Source: Methanosarcina sp. MTP4
Lineage (GTDB): Archaea; Halobacteriota; Methanosarcinia; Methanosarcinales; Methanosarcinaceae
Length of the DNA stretch: 64,000 bases
Assembly: GCF_000970045.1 (NCBI RefSeq)
Contig: NZ_CP009505.1
Span: 2,170,001-2,234,000, forward strand
Direction of reading: 5' to 3'
The notes beneath the pieces were generated by a model, which had not been told where the DNA came from, did not search any database, and was given only the letters and a program-made list of their open reading frames with translations. Shown in pieces: positions 17,135-26,217 of the stretch. Both the position numbers and the translations under genes were made by a program. The stretch's first letter is position 1, and the number at the start of each line of letters is the position of its first letter.

Positions 17135-17205
17135 CACCTGAAATAACACCTGAAATAATAGCCAGATAATACCCAAAATAATAGCCAGATAATACCCGAA
17201 TAATA
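17123..17205 (+). repeat. 12-bp tandem repeat including the pirin stop codon
   Basis: CACCTGAAATAA occurs three times exactly (17123-17158), each unit reading His-Leu-Lys-stop in the pirin frame, followed by four diverged units (TAGCCAGATAA, TACCCAAAATAA and so on). The array therefore repeats the last codons and the stop of the gene. Confidence 0.9.
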
Positions 17206-17530
17206 CTTTCCATATTTTTATATATTTTTGTTTTCCTGCGTAAGCCATGATAAAATGCGGTACCGCTCTGAAGTACGGATTATCTCCGAAATACTGCGCC
17301 GTTCTACATATGAAGGCTCGTTGGCAGCTAATTATTTGATAAGACATATATTAATAAAAGGCAGACCGTGGATGAAATGTTAAGAGTGGCCCGTTCACAA
17401 ACCAGGAGCATCTTAAGCGATAGAACAGGATTTCTACGGAACCCAAAAATGAATACGAAAATTACTGTAAAAATAAATGACTGTATAAATTATAGATAAC
17501 ATTAACTCTTTTCCAAATCCTTAAATTTTA
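17135..17530. other. Spacer with a partial dispersed element
   Basis: No gene is seen beyond the 12-bp array. A 3' fragment of the dispersed hairpin family is present at 17383-17440. A TATA-like run (TTTTTATATATTTTTG) lies at about 17215-17230. Confidence 0.4.
17383..17440 (+). repeat. Dispersed hairpin-family element, 3' part only
   Basis: The segment from CCCGTTCACAAACCAGG through AACAGGATTTCTACGGAACC matches the 3' block of the long copies, best the one at 44.6 kb. No GC-rich hairpin precedes it. Confidence 0.5.
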
Positions 17531-18430
17531 ATGAAAAGTTGCGGGATATTTGAAAAAAAGCGTTTACAGACGTCAACCCTCTCAAGCCCATGGCTCTTCT
17601 TTATCCTTGCTTACAGCCTTTCCTGGCTCTTTGAGCTCCCGGCTGCCCTGCTGGAAATGCCGGAACATGCATATTTAAGCACGGTACTGCGCTACCTCGG
17701 CGGGCTGATGCTCCCGGTAACGGCTGTTTTTCTCGTATACCTGACCGAAGGAAAGGAAGGGCGGCGGGACTACTGGCAGAGGATAATCGATTACAAACGA
17801 ATCGGGCTGAAATGGTATGCCGTTATTTTTCTCACCGTTCCTCTCCTGACCGGGCTTGCTGCATTTTCCGATTTCCTTCTCGGGGGCAGGGGAATTCAGC
17901 TTGAAGCCGCAGGCCGCTTTTTAGAGCAGCCCCTGGCAATCGTGCCTTTTGCCCTTTTCCTGCTCCTCTTCGGCCCGCTGCCCGAGGAAATCGCCTGGCG
18001 AGGGTATGCCCTAGACCGCCTGCAGTCAAACCGAAACGCCTTGAAATCAAGCCTGATCCTGGGGACAGTCTGGACATTCTGGCACATGCCCCTGTTTTTC
18101 ATCGAAGGCACCTACCAGCACGGCCTGGGCCTGGGCACCCCGGGATTCTGGCTTTTCATGCTGGATAAGATCCCCCAGTCGGTTTTGATGACCTGGATCT
18201 ATAACAATTCCCGGCGAAGCACGCTTTCGGCCATACTTTTCCATTTCATGGTCAATTTCACAGGAGAACTCTTTGAATTCACTGCAAGGGCGGAGATTTA
18301 CTACATCCTGTTCTTGATCATTGCCGCCGCTGCGGTCACAATAATCTGGGGACCCGAAACCCTGAGCAGAAAAAATGAATCGAAATTCTTAGCCGAAACC
18401 CCGATTCGAAACCCTGATTCAAAATCCTGA
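17531..18430 (+). CDS. CPBP family intramembrane glutamic protease
   Basis: This 299-residue membrane protein has seven to eight hydrophobic helices. Motif 1 is PEEIAWRGYALDRLQ (EExxxR type) at about 152-166, motif 2 is FWHMPLF, and motif 3 is HFMVN near 238. These form the active site of CAAX-protease/bacteriocin-processing (CPBP) enzymes, including Rce1-like proteases. The substrate is unknown. The gene stands alone. Its C-terminal tail (ETPIRNPDSKS) and stop lie in a degenerate repeat of about 15 bp that continues to about 18500. Confidence 0.92.
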   Translation: MKSCGIFEKKRLQTSTLSSPWLFFILAYSLSWLFELPAALLEMPEHAYLSTVLRYLGGLMLPVTAVFLVYLTEGKEGRRDYWQRIIDYKRIGLKWYAVIFLTVPLLTGLAAFSDFLLGGRGIQLEAAGRFLEQPLAIVPFALFLLLFGPLPEEIAWRGYALDRLQSNRNALKSSLILGTVWTFWHMPLFFIEGTYQHGLGLGTPGFWLFMLDKIPQSVLMTWIYNNSRRSTLSAILFHFMVNFTGELFEFTARAEIYYILFLIIAAAAVTIIWGPETLSRKNESKFLAETPIRNPDSKS

Positions 18431-18500
18431 ATCAAAATTCTGATCCGAAACCCTGACCCTAAATCCTAACTCGAAATCTTGATCCGAAAAAATGAGCTTG
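18375..18500 (+). repeat. Degenerate 14-16 bp repeat across the CPBP stop codon
   Basis: Loose repeats of the form CCGAAACCCTGATTCAAAATC run from the last coding codons through about 70 bases past the stop at 18428-18430. Confidence 0.55.
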
Positions 18501-18588
18501 CACCTTGAAACTTCGAACTGAGAGGTCGTCCCGGACAGCGACAAAGCACTGAGAAAATTAATAACGAACAATGTATCGAAAAAGCAGT

Positions 18589-18870
18589 TTACAACCCGAA
18601 ATCCCTTAAAAAAGAGACGAAGTCCTCGTATTTTTCCAGGAACATCCGGCCTTTTTCCGTGAGGGAGTAGATCTTCCTCTTCCCTTTATAAGGTTTTAAT
18701 TCGACCAGTTCTTTGGCTTCAAGCTCTCCGAGATATTCCTCAAACATCTGGTAGGAGAGATTGGACAACCTAAGAAGTTTTGTTGGACTGATGGTGCTGT
18801 CGGAGTCGCGGATAACCGTGAGGATGTCCCTTATAATTTCCAGCCGGCTTCGCTTTTGAAACGGCTTCAT
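18589..18870 (-). CDS. Small winged-helix transcriptional regulator
   Basis: This 93-residue protein is one winged-helix domain: RLEIIRDILTVIRD, then SPTKLLRLSNLSYQMFEEYL, and a wing near KPYKGKRKIYSLTEKGR. It resembles the archaeal MarR/PadR-like and DUF-type HTH proteins that bind DNA as dimers. ATG at 18870 overlaps the stop of the upstream membrane-protein gene (ATGA), so the pair is co-translated; an in-frame upstream start exists at 18891 but lies inside that gene. It probably regulates its own operon or senses through the membrane partner, which is inference. Confidence 0.85.
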   Translation of the reverse strand: MKPFQKRSRLEIIRDILTVIRDSDSTISPTKLLRLSNLSYQMFEEYLGELEAKELVELKPYKGKRKIYSLTEKGRMFLEKYEDFVSFLRDFGL

Positions 18871-19658
18871 CCCAGAAGAATGCGACTCCACTTTTTCACT
18901 CCTTTGAGAATTATTGCATAGGCGATAAGGGTCAGGAAATCCAGGGCATAGCCCATAAGTTCATGGCTGTCTTCAATTATTATTGAAAAATTTCCCAGGA
19001 AACTCAGGGTAAAGATCAGGATCAGGCCCAGGTAGTAGGGGTGGGTAAGGGTTTTTGTCCCTTCTCCCGAACGCATGTTTGACCTGATAAGCAGCAGGAT
19101 AAGCACAAAAATAAGGGCCTTGTACCCCAGGGCAAGATAATTCCCGGCAACTGCCAGGACCAGGAGATAGACTATCCCGTCCACCAGTACGAACAGCATG
19201 ACGGAAAGGAAAAACAGGGTTCTGCGGGTCTTTGTCCTGACAATTCCCTCTACAAGTTTCCAGATAATGGAGGAAAGCAGGTTTACTTTGGCAAACAGGA
19301 AACTTAACCCGGTAAGGAAGAATAAAGGCAGAAGGACAACTGCCAGAAGGTACAGGGTTGCCGAGGCTGAGGATTTTGCCAGCAGGAGAGCAAGAGTCAG
19401 TGCAGCCGGGAAGAGGTTTGCAAAGCCGTAGAAAAGGAAGGCGTTTTTGAAATATTTGAGCCCCTCGTACTCCATGAAGGAATAAATCTTCGAAACCTCC
19501 CGGTAGATTTGCAGGGCCAAGGCTGCCATCAGGAAATATGTGATAAGGCTGAATACAAGCTCGGGTATGCTGGTCGATACTGCAGCTTCCGAGGCGAGAT
19601 TAATGAATTCTTCATTAAAGGTCGCATTAAGCGCCCCGAGGGTCATGGGTACGTCCAT
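18867..19658 (-). CDS. Hypothetical polytopic membrane protein
   Basis: I do not recognise this 263-residue protein. It has about seven hydrophobic helices with short loops and no catalytic motif that I can see. Its layout recalls the membrane-sensor half of archaeal paired membrane/HTH systems. It is translationally coupled to the winged-helix gene (four-base overlap). A TATA-like ATTATATATAATT lies upstream on the minus strand (about 19668-19680), so promoter and start are close. Confidence 0.75.
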   Translation of the reverse strand: MDVPMTLGALNATFNEEFINLASEAAVSTSIPELVFSLITYFLMAALALQIYREVSKIYSFMEYEGLKYFKNAFLFYGFANLFPAALTLALLLAKSSASATLYLLAVVLLPLFFLTGLSFLFAKVNLLSSIIWKLVEGIVRTKTRRTLFFLSVMLFVLVDGIVYLLVLAVAGNYLALGYKALIFVLILLLIRSNMRSGEGTKTLTHPYYLGLILIFTLSFLGNFSIIIEDSHELMGYALDFLTLIAYAIILKGVKKWSRILLG

Positions 19659-19914
19659 TAAGCCGGAATTATATATAATTTTTGGAAAAAGTGGAGGTGA
19701 ACTATATTTTTTTACTACCTTATGTATTTATACAAGTAATCCTCTTTTAGAAAACGTCTTTCATTAAGAAAATGCCTTGAAAGCTTCCCGGGGAAGGGCA
19801 GTACGGCTCAGCAGGAGTTTCGGACTATTACGGAGAAGCATGAAGAATAAAGGGGTATAGATATAAAAAATCATATAATGTTGAAAGTGTTCTTTGCAGT
19901 AGAGGAGGTATAAC

Positions 19915-20109
19915 TTGTCTTTATTAGTTATCGGTTTGGGAAGCTTAAGTTTTATTCTTCTGTGGGCAAGCTACGATATCCTCACACAGAAAAAAAGCCT
20001 AAGCAACGTGTTGATGGGCATCTGGATGATTGCTGCGGTCATCTCAGGAATCCTGTACGCAATTGCCTTCTATCTCTTCGGGAAAGGGCAAAATAAGGCA
20101 AATTATTGA
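19915..20109 (+). CDS. Small two-helix membrane protein
   Basis: This 64-residue protein has two hydrophobic helices (VIGLGSLSFILLWASYDIL and VLMGIWMIAAVISGILYAIA) joined by a short basic loop. The start is TTG at 19915, supported by GAGGAGGT five bases upstream. ATATAAAAAATCATATAA about 50 bases upstream is a TATA candidate. No family is recognised. It stands alone between divergent and unrelated genes. Confidence 0.7.
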   Translation: MSLLVIGLGSLSFILLWASYDILTQKKSLSNVLMGIWMIAAVISGILYAIAFYLFGKGQNKANY

Positions 20110-20540
20110 AATTAAAAAAACTATTTTTGAACTGCGCCAAACATTATAAGGCCTAATTCTTTTTCGTTGTCTCTGCTTGTCCGGTGCACCGACACCGGAT
20201 TTAGTCCTCATATTTTATCAGAATTATTTAATTCAGTCATTCGGATATCCTTTTTGGTTAGCCTTACGCACTTTTTTACTCATCTTTGAACGATAGGATA
20301 TACTGCGGTAAACTTCCAGAAGGTGTCAAAGGTGAATTTGGACCTAAAAAAGAGATGTGAAAAAGGGCATTCGTAGACTGTAGCTTTTTCTTTTATAATT
20401 ATGTGAAGCAGAATGCCGGACCAGATAAACCGTTTACTTTGAATTGCTATATTTTTAAAACCCACAGTATGTAAATTTGTTCCGTCTAAAAGGATAGTTT
20501 TATATACAATATGTAATGTAGTTTTGACATCGTGACAAAT
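20110..20540. other. Spacer with one hairpin
   Basis: No convincing gene. TCCGGTG and CACCGGA (about 20178-20197) form a 7-bp stem without a T run. A short minus-strand frame at 20280-20465 has no Shine-Dalgarno or recognisable motif. Confidence 0.35.
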
Positions 20541-20735
20541 ATGAAATTAAGTGGAGAAGTAAAGGAAGACGAAAGAGATTATCGAATTTCAGAAAAAGCC
20601 AGTTTCAAAACCTTCCAGCTAATATGTATAATCCAGGGATTTCTGTATGCAACTCTTGCGATTTTGGACATTCAATTGCCCGCGAAGCCGGTAGTAGGAG
20701 CACTTTTTGCTATTACAGGAATCTCTTATACGTGA
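20541..20735 (+). CDS. DUF2178-like membrane protein, apparently cut short by an in-frame TGA
   Basis: The start MKLSGEVKEDERDYRISEKA and the following two helices resemble the DUF2178 family of small archaeal membrane proteins (DER...ISEKA motif). The frame stops at TGA (20733-20735) inside the second helix. The next codons continue in the same frame as IFYWYRRNM and then TAA at 20763-20765, which is how such a protein would be expected to end. So a single nonsense change probably removed the last ten residues. ATG at 20541 is preferred to GTG at 20532; neither has a strong Shine-Dalgarno. Confidence 0.6.
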   Translation: MKLSGEVKEDERDYRISEKASFKTFQLICIIQGFLYATLAILDIQLPAKPVVGALFAITGISYT

Positions 20736-21023
20736 ATCTTTTACTGGTACAGAAGAAATATGTAAAAGAGATTCCGTAAAAGAAGACAATAGACCTACCA
20801 AGGTTTAGTTCGAGCAGAAGTTAACAAACAAAAAATGGATTTGATAAATCGTATATCATCAACGGTTCTCGGGGAAGTGTCCATCCCCGCAGCAAGCTGC
20901 GGGGTATTCGGCTGGAATAAAACCTGGACTGGCGAAGTTAAATATAAGTACTTTAGAGATGATGTGAAATTTTAATGAAGTGTATAGCATATATTGAATA
21001 AGATTTACAATGGTGTAAAAGAT

Positions 21024-21695
21024 ATGGATAATCTAAACCTAAATAATCTAATATTCGATCCTAATTCGTTTTTCAGGGAGAAAATAGGAACTGAAGTCAG
21101 TTTTAAGTATCCTCTATTGATAATGCTTGTAATATCAATATTTGCAATAGGTTCAAGTTTTCTGGTCATGAATAAACTTAAAGAATTTTTACCTTCTGAT
21201 ATGGATTCATCTATATCTGCTACAGTAATGTCAATCGGTGTCATTGGGGGTATTGTTGGAGGTTTGATTGGAACGTTTTTAAATTGGTTTATACTGGCCG
21301 GAATCTTATATTCTATATCATATGTATTTGCTTCAAAGGGTTCTTTTAAGAGAACGTTAGAGTTTGTAGGCTACGGATTTGTGCCACAAATATTTAGCAG
21401 CTTCATAAGTTTGGTTGTAACGTATGTATTAGTATCTTCAGTAGATTTTTCAGCACAAGACCCACAACTTATGGCCCAGGGTATGGAACAGATGTTCTCA
21501 AATAATCCCCTATTTTATACCTCGCAAATAATTGGAATTTTATGTCTCTTACTGTCTGCATACATCTGGATATTTGCACTCTTGCATGCACGAAATATGT
21601 CATTTAAAAACGCCGCACTCACTGTCTGTATTCCAGCCGGCCTGTCTATTGTTTCCCAAATATACACTTTTCTGTTTACTACCGGAAGCCTGTAA
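21024..21695 (+). CDS. Yip1-domain membrane protein
   Basis: This 223-residue protein has the Yip1 arrangement: a cytoplasmic N-terminus (LIFDPNSFFREK) and five membrane helices, with the GLIGTFLNWFILAGILY segment and the RTLEFVGYGFVPQ loop characteristic of archaeal Yip1-like proteins. Eukaryotic relatives act in membrane trafficking; the archaeal role is unknown. ATG at 21024 with GGTG upstream is preferred to TTG at 20994. It stands alone. Codon use is more AT-rich than in the ABC genes that follow. Confidence 0.8.
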   Translation: MDNLNLNNLIFDPNSFFREKIGTEVSFKYPLLIMLVISIFAIGSSFLVMNKLKEFLPSDMDSSISATVMSIGVIGGIVGGLIGTFLNWFILAGILYSISYVFASKGSFKRTLEFVGYGFVPQIFSSFISLVVTYVLVSSVDFSAQDPQLMAQGMEQMFSNNPLFYTSQIIGILCLLLSAYIWIFALLHARNMSFKNAALTVCIPAGLSIVSQIYTFLFTTGSL

Positions 21696-22007
21696 TTCTG
21701 TAGAAATAAGCTAATAGGAATGTTATATCAAATCTAAGAATTTGTAGCAAAATAGATTAGGCATATAATTTAAGAAGTTGATTTCCAATTGGTGACAATG
21801 ATCTCGAAAATCAATGCATTCAATCGAACCTGTGCATAAGTTGTTCTGTGACGGGTCCTTAGATACCTTTATTTTTATTTCACCATATATTCCAATAATC
21901 TGCCTTTCTTTTTGCTTCATAGTGTAGTCTTTGCGGAAAAAATAGGGCTAAAATATATTTTTCAAATGCCTCCCATTTTTATGTAAGTGTGGGTTTAGGA
22001 GAACAAT
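21696..22007. other. Spacer ahead of the MacB-type operon
   Basis: Nothing is recognised except a TATA-like box (AAAATATATTTTTC, about 21950-21963) about 45 bases before the ATPase start and its Shine-Dalgarno TAGGAG. Confidence 0.4.
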
Positions 22008-22721
22008 ATGGAAAATACGCTGATCACCTTCAGAAACGTCTGGAAAATTTATAAGATGGGAGAAGTCGATGTCAATGCCCTGCAGGGTGTGAGTGTGGAG
22101 TTCGGGAAAGGAGAATTTGCCGCGATTATCGGACCCTCAGGGAGCGGAAAGTCCACCATGATGAACCTGGTGGGCTGCCTGGATGTCCCGTCAAAGGGAG
22201 AAATCTTCCTGAAGTCAAGGAACATCGCCCGCCTGGAGGAATCGGACCTTGCAGTTCTCAGGGGAAAAACCATAGGCTTTGTTTTCCAGCAGTACAACCT
22301 GATCCCGGGGATGACTGCGCTTGAAAACGTGCTTTTGCCCCTGGAAATCCAGGAAGTTGACGATGCAGCCGCCGAAAAGAGAGCAAAGGCGCTCCTGGAC
22401 CTGGTGGGTCTTTCCGATAAAATGCAGCACAGGCCGTCCCAGCTTTCTGGAGGGCAGCAGCAGAGGGTCTCGATTGCCAGGGCTCTTGCCTGCAACCCTG
22501 AAATCATCCTTGCCGACGAGCCCACAGGGGCTCTTGACAGCGTTACTGGAAAAGAAGTACTCGAAACGCTCTACAGGCTGTGGAAGGAAAAAGGAAAAAC
22601 AGTGATCATTGTCACCCACGACAGTCACCTCGCACAGTATGCCCAGAGGCACATCGAACTGAAGGACGGAAAAATAATCCGGGACAAGCCGAATCCCAAC
22701 CAGCTCAAGCCCGAAATTTAA
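22008..22721 (+). CDS. MacB/LolD-type ABC transporter ATPase
   Basis: This 237-residue ATPase has Walker [10 protein letters not shown] near 42-50, signature [16 protein letters not shown], Walker [13 protein letters not shown], and the H-loop VTHDSHLA. The [19 protein letters not shown]-loop is typical of the MacB/LolD/FtsE group. It energises the MacB-like permease encoded two genes downstream. These systems work as mechanotransmission machines that move lipoproteins, peptides or drugs out of the membrane. Stop TAA lies within the AAGGAAGG Shine-Dalgarno region of the next gene. Confidence 0.93.
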   Translation: MENTLITFRNVWKIYKMGEVDVNALQGVSVEFGKGEFAAIIGPSGSGKSTMMNLVGCLDVPSKGEIFLKSRNIARLEESDLAVLRGKTIGFVFQQYNLIPGMTALENVLLPLEIQEVDDAAAEKRAKALLDLVGLSDKMQHRPSQLSGGQQQRVSIARALACNPEIILADEPTGALDSVTGKEVLETLYRLWKEKGKTVIIVTHDSHLAQYAQRHIELKDGKIIRDKPNPNQLKPEI

Positions 22722-22733
22722 GGAAGGATGGAG

Positions 22734-24212
22734 ATGACTCTTAAAAAAATAAAATTGTTATTCAAAATACCGACATCTAATAAGTCGAAATCCAAAATAC
22801 CGATATCCAATAAAGCAACGTTCAAAGCACCGATATTCAGGATGTTTGCTGTCTTTACCGTACTGTTAATCGGCCTCTCTTTATTCAGTTCCCCGGCCTT
22901 TGCGCTGGGCGTCCAGGATAAAGGCCTGACAATCGACCTGCTCAACCAGGACCCGGACCCTGTTAAGCCCGGAGACGTCCTTGAAGTCAGGCTCTCGGTC
23001 CAGAACACGGGGTATGATGAACAGGAAAACTGCATCGTAACAATAGAACCCGATTATCCATTCAGGGCCCTCCCGGGAGAGGAACTTTCCAAAAACATCG
23101 GGACGCTGGGAAAACGCTATGAAGACGACCGCGGGAAGGTCGTAAAATTCAAACTTGGGGTCGAAAATGACGTAAATGAAGGAAAATACCCCCTCAAGGT
23201 CTACCTCTACACCGGGGGCAGCAAAAACGGGCTATCCCTTACAAAAGACCTCATAATCGACATTGACAGCGAGTCCAACGCGGAAATCGAGTTCATAAGC
23301 GTTGAGAAAATGGTGCCCGGGACAAAGACGGACCTTACTTTCGGGATCAAGAACGTGGGAAATTCTCCCCTGAAAAATGCAATGTTTTCCTGGGAATGCA
23401 CGGATGACCTGATCCTGCCTGTCGGCTCAAGTAACGTCAAGCACATCAACCTGATCGACATAGGAGAGACCGCAAACGTCAGTTTTGACGTCCTTACCAA
23501 CGTGAACACAAGACCCGGGCTCTACAAACTGGACATGGTCCTTACCTACGACGACATCGAAGAACTCCAGACGATTACGGAAGCAGGCACCGTGGAAAAC
23601 CAGAAGCGAAAAGAGATAAAGAGCAAAGCCGGAATCTACATCGGAGGCACCACGGACTTCGACATCGCTTTTATGGAAAGAAGCCCGACCGGAGCCTACA
23701 CCTTTTCGGTCTCGAACATCGGGAACAACGGCGCAAACTCGGTCAAGATTTCCGTACCCTCCCAGGCTAATTGGAGCGTCACTGACGGGTCCAATTCCGT
23801 AATCCTCGGAAACCTGCAAAAAGGAGACTACACCATTGCCGACTTCAACCTCAAGCCCGCAGAAATAGGGGAAGACCTGCCCATTAAATTCGAAATAAGC
23901 TACACTTCCAGCGACGGCATGAGGCAGGTCGAGGAAAAGGAGCTGAACCTTTATTCCTCACCTTTCACCCTCTCCTCAGAATCAAAGCAGCCCGGGGAAA
24001 ATAGCAGTTCAGGCTTCTTTTCATACAAACTTTTGTTCCTGGTCCTTGCGGGAGCTGCAGCTGTCCTGGTTTACAGGAGGCAGCAGAAAAAGAATGCAGA
24101 GAAAGGGAAAACGGATGATGGGGAGATGGAAAAAAGGAATATTGACGAAGTGGATACGGAAGGAAGGAAAATAGACGAAGCAGAGATGGACAAAAAGCAG
24201 AAAGAAGAGTAA
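22734..24212 (+). CDS. NEW3/CARDB-like membrane-anchored extracellular protein of the ABC operon
   Basis: This 492-residue protein has a signal or anchor helix (MFAVFTVLLIGLSLFSSPAFA), followed by two to three Ig-like domains of the NEW3/CARDB type (VKPGDVLEVRLSVQNTG; TFGIKNVGNSPL; FSVSNIGNNGANSVKISVP). A C-terminal helix (LLFLVLAGAAAVLVY) and a charged cytoplasmic tail follow. Before the first helix lie about 2.5 copies of a 10-residue repeat (FKIPTSNKSK/SKIPISNKAT). ATG at 22734 has AGGAAGG six bases upstream. Sitting between ATPase and permease, it probably acts as the extracytoplasmic partner of the exporter, as in other methanogen MacB-type loci. Confidence 0.87.
   Translation: MTLKKIKLLFKIPTSNKSKSKIPISNKATFKAPIFRMFAVFTVLLIGLSLFSSPAFALGVQDKGLTIDLLNQDPDPVKPGDVLEVRLSVQNTGYDEQENCIVTIEPDYPFRALPGEELSKNIGTLGKRYEDDRGKVVKFKLGVENDVNEGKYPLKVYLYTGGSKNGLSLTKDLIIDIDSESNAEIEFISVEKMVPGTKTDLTFGIKNVGNSPLKNAMFSWECTDDLILPVGSSNVKHINLIDIGETANVSFDVLTNVNTRPGLYKLDMVLTYDDIEELQTITEAGTVENQKRKEIKSKAGIYIGGTTDFDIAFMERSPTGAYTFSVSNIGNNGANSVKISVPSQANWSVTDGSNSVILGNLQKGDYTIADFNLKPAEIGEDLPIKFEISYTSSDGMRQVEEKELNLYSSPFTLSSESKQPGENSSSGFFSYKLLFLVLAGAAAVLVYRRQQKKNAEKGKTDDGEMEKRNIDEVDTEGRKIDEAEMDKKQKEE
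22755..22842 (+). repeat. 30-bp in-frame repeat ahead of the signal helix
   Basis: Units beginning TTCAAAATACCGACATC, TCCAAAATACCGATATCC and TTCAAAGCACCGATATTC are 30 bp apart and code for 10-residue repeats. They lie immediately before the first hydrophobic helix. Confidence 0.75.
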
Positions 24213-24271
24213 TCCCGGATGAATCTGAATAAAAACCGTGTGAACCCGAAAAAACCGGAACCTGTGGTGCC

Positions 24272-25561
24272 ATGAAACCTGCAAAGATTTTGAAAATAGC
24301 CCTGAACATGGTTAAAGCCAATAGGCTGAGAAGCTGGCTTACCATCATAGGGGTCATCATTGGCATTGCCTCGGTAATGGCCATTGTCACGACCGGAGAG
24401 TACTTCCAGGAACAGGTAACCGAAACCCTGGAGAGCCTGGGAGGAGATACGATTACAATTGTCGCCTCTTATCCCTTTGATCCCGTAGAGATGGATTTCG
24501 ACGAGGCAGGCGAGCCGGCAGTATCGGAAGAGCCTCAGGAAATACAAAACCCCGAGCTTACGAAAATGGACGTGCTAACCCTCCAGCGCATCCCCTCGGT
24601 CGAATACGTCAATGTAAATGTAGAAACCGGGGTTGATATGCAATACGGGGGAGAGAAAACCTCGATCCGGGCAAAGGGCGTGGACCCGAGGGTCTGGCCT
24701 GAAATCACCAAAAAGAAAATCGGCGAGGGGAGGATGCTGAAACCCGGGGACAGGGCTGTTGTGGTCATTTCCAACGAGCTTGCAAATGAGGCCTTTGAAA
24801 GGGAAATCCGGCTCAACAAGATGGTCCTCTTAAACGGAAAGTCCTACCGGGTAGTCGGGGTCCTGGCAAAGGACGAGGGCCTCCTTGGGGGCCTGGGCGG
24901 CTTATTCGGAAGCAGCGTCTACCTGCCTTACGAAGAGGTCTACTCTTTTAGGCAGAGTGAGGAAAGCCTGTTTGAAAGGGAGAGGGACGTCTACGACTCC
25001 ATAGAAGTAAAATTGCACAGTGGGGCAGACCACGAGGCTGCCCTTGAAGAAATCGAGAGCAGGCTGAGGCTTTCCCGGAGGGTGGACGAAAAGACCCAGG
25101 ACTTCTATGTGAGTTCCCCGAAAGAAGCTATTGAAGGCACCCGGAAACTTATAGACGGCTTAACCGCCTTCCTTGCCTTAATTGCAGGTATTTCCCTCCT
25201 GGTAGGCTCAACAGGCATCGCCAATACCATGTTTACTTCCGTACTTGAGAAAACCAAAGAAATCGGGATTATGAAAGCCATCGGTGCAAAAAACAAGGAC
25301 ATCCTTTTGATCTTCCTCTGCAACGCCGCCATGATCGGGCTTGTAGGCGGCATCATAGGCATCCTCCTGGGTACAGCCGCTGTCCAGGTAATCGTGTTAA
25401 TGATCTCGGTGAGAATGCAAATCCCCTTTGAGTTTGCTCTCAGTATAAAAGGGACCCTTGTAGCAACCCTCGTGTCCATTATCGTGGGGCTGATCGCAGG
25501 CCTGGTACCTGCAAAGAATGCGTCGGAACTGAAGCCTGTAGACGCTTTGAGATACGAATAA
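24272..25561 (+). CDS. MacB-like ABC permease (FtsX domain)
   Basis: This 429-residue permease has the MacB layout: N-terminal helix with RLRSWLTIIGVIIGIASVMA, a long extracytoplasmic MacB_PCD domain (about 45-270), and a C-terminal FtsX domain with three helices (AFLALIAGISLLVGSTGIANTM; IGIMKAIGAKNKDIL; LIAGLVPAKNASELKPVDALRYE). It partners the ATPase at 22008. A 60-base gap follows the NEW3-like gene. The extracytoplasmic domain carries an acidic insert (EMDFDEAGEPAVSEEPQE). Past its stop is a loose 11-bp repeat (AAGGAATGAAC and variants). Confidence 0.93.
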   Translation: MKPAKILKIALNMVKANRLRSWLTIIGVIIGIASVMAIVTTGEYFQEQVTETLESLGGDTITIVASYPFDPVEMDFDEAGEPAVSEEPQEIQNPELTKMDVLTLQRIPSVEYVNVNVETGVDMQYGGEKTSIRAKGVDPRVWPEITKKKIGEGRMLKPGDRAVVVISNELANEAFEREIRLNKMVLLNGKSYRVVGVLAKDEGLLGGLGGLFGSSVYLPYEEVYSFRQSEESLFERERDVYDSIEVKLHSGADHEAALEEIESRLRLSRRVDEKTQDFYVSSPKEAIEGTRKLIDGLTAFLALIAGISLLVGSTGIANTMFTSVLEKTKEIGIMKAIGAKNKDILLIFLCNAAMIGLVGGIIGILLGTAAVQVIVLMISVRMQIPFEFALSIKGTLVATLVSIIVGLIAGLVPAKNASELKPVDALRYE

Positions 25562-25829
25562 ATAAGGAATGAACAAGGAACGAATAAGGTACGAGTGAAT
25601 AACGTACGGATAAATCAGGAGCAAACTGAAGTTCGAAAGGATGGCCGGGCTTTAATTCTTTAGCCATGACCACGTACAACCGGAAATAGCTGCATTATGT
25701 CGTCCTTGTCCCCGGGCGACAAAGGAGCCCGGCCTTCCCAGAACAAAAATCAGAAAAGAGAGCGGAAAGGAAGAATACAAAAAGCAAAATTAACCATAAA
25801 AACGGCAAGTATGGAAACGGTAAAAATTA

Positions 25830-25990
25830 AAACAAAACAGAACGGCTTTGTAGAAAACCTATCTAAATCAACCCTTACAGGGTAGCTGTAATTTCCCTGT
25901 TCAGCTTTTCCCGAAATCTTTTTTCGACTTGCTTTATAGGTACCGGCGCTCTCAACGGTCGTCGAAGACGACCGGCTTTTCCATAAAGTA
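25830..25990 (-). repeat. Dispersed hairpin-family element, diverged copy
   Basis: On the minus strand, stem CGGTCGTC-TTC-GACGACCG (25956-25974) is followed by a TGAGAGC box, a GATTTCGGG block, CCCTGTAAGGG and finally TTTTCTACAAAGCCG. The order matches the long copies at 26.2 and 30.0 kb, with about half the bases changed. Confidence 0.6.
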
Positions 25991-26006
25991 AATTTAAATG
26001 AGTAAA

Positions 26007-26198
26007 AATAGTAAGAAATTGACTGAAAATAATAGTAAGAAATTGACTGAAAATAATAGTAAGAAATTGACTGAAAATAATAGTAAGAAAGTGACTGAAA
26101 ATAATAGTAAGAAAGTGACTGAAAATAATAGTAAGAAAGTGACTGAAAATAATAGTAAGAAAGTGACTGAAAATAATAGTAAGAAAGTGACTGAAAAT
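26007..26198 (+). repeat. 24-bp tandem repeat, 8 units
   Basis: The unit AATAGTAAGAAATTGACTGA plus AAAT repeats eight times; the first three units have AAATTG and the last five AAAGTG, so a variant spread by stepwise duplication. The 24-bp period leaves frames open on both strands, but no Shine-Dalgarno or start supports translation. Confidence 0.92.
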
Positions 26199-26217
26199 AT
26201 CTGGATACTAAAATATC

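Noticed and set aside
20280-20465. Minus-strand frame of 61 codons
   Set aside because: No start signal or homologous motif; AT-rich chance frame.
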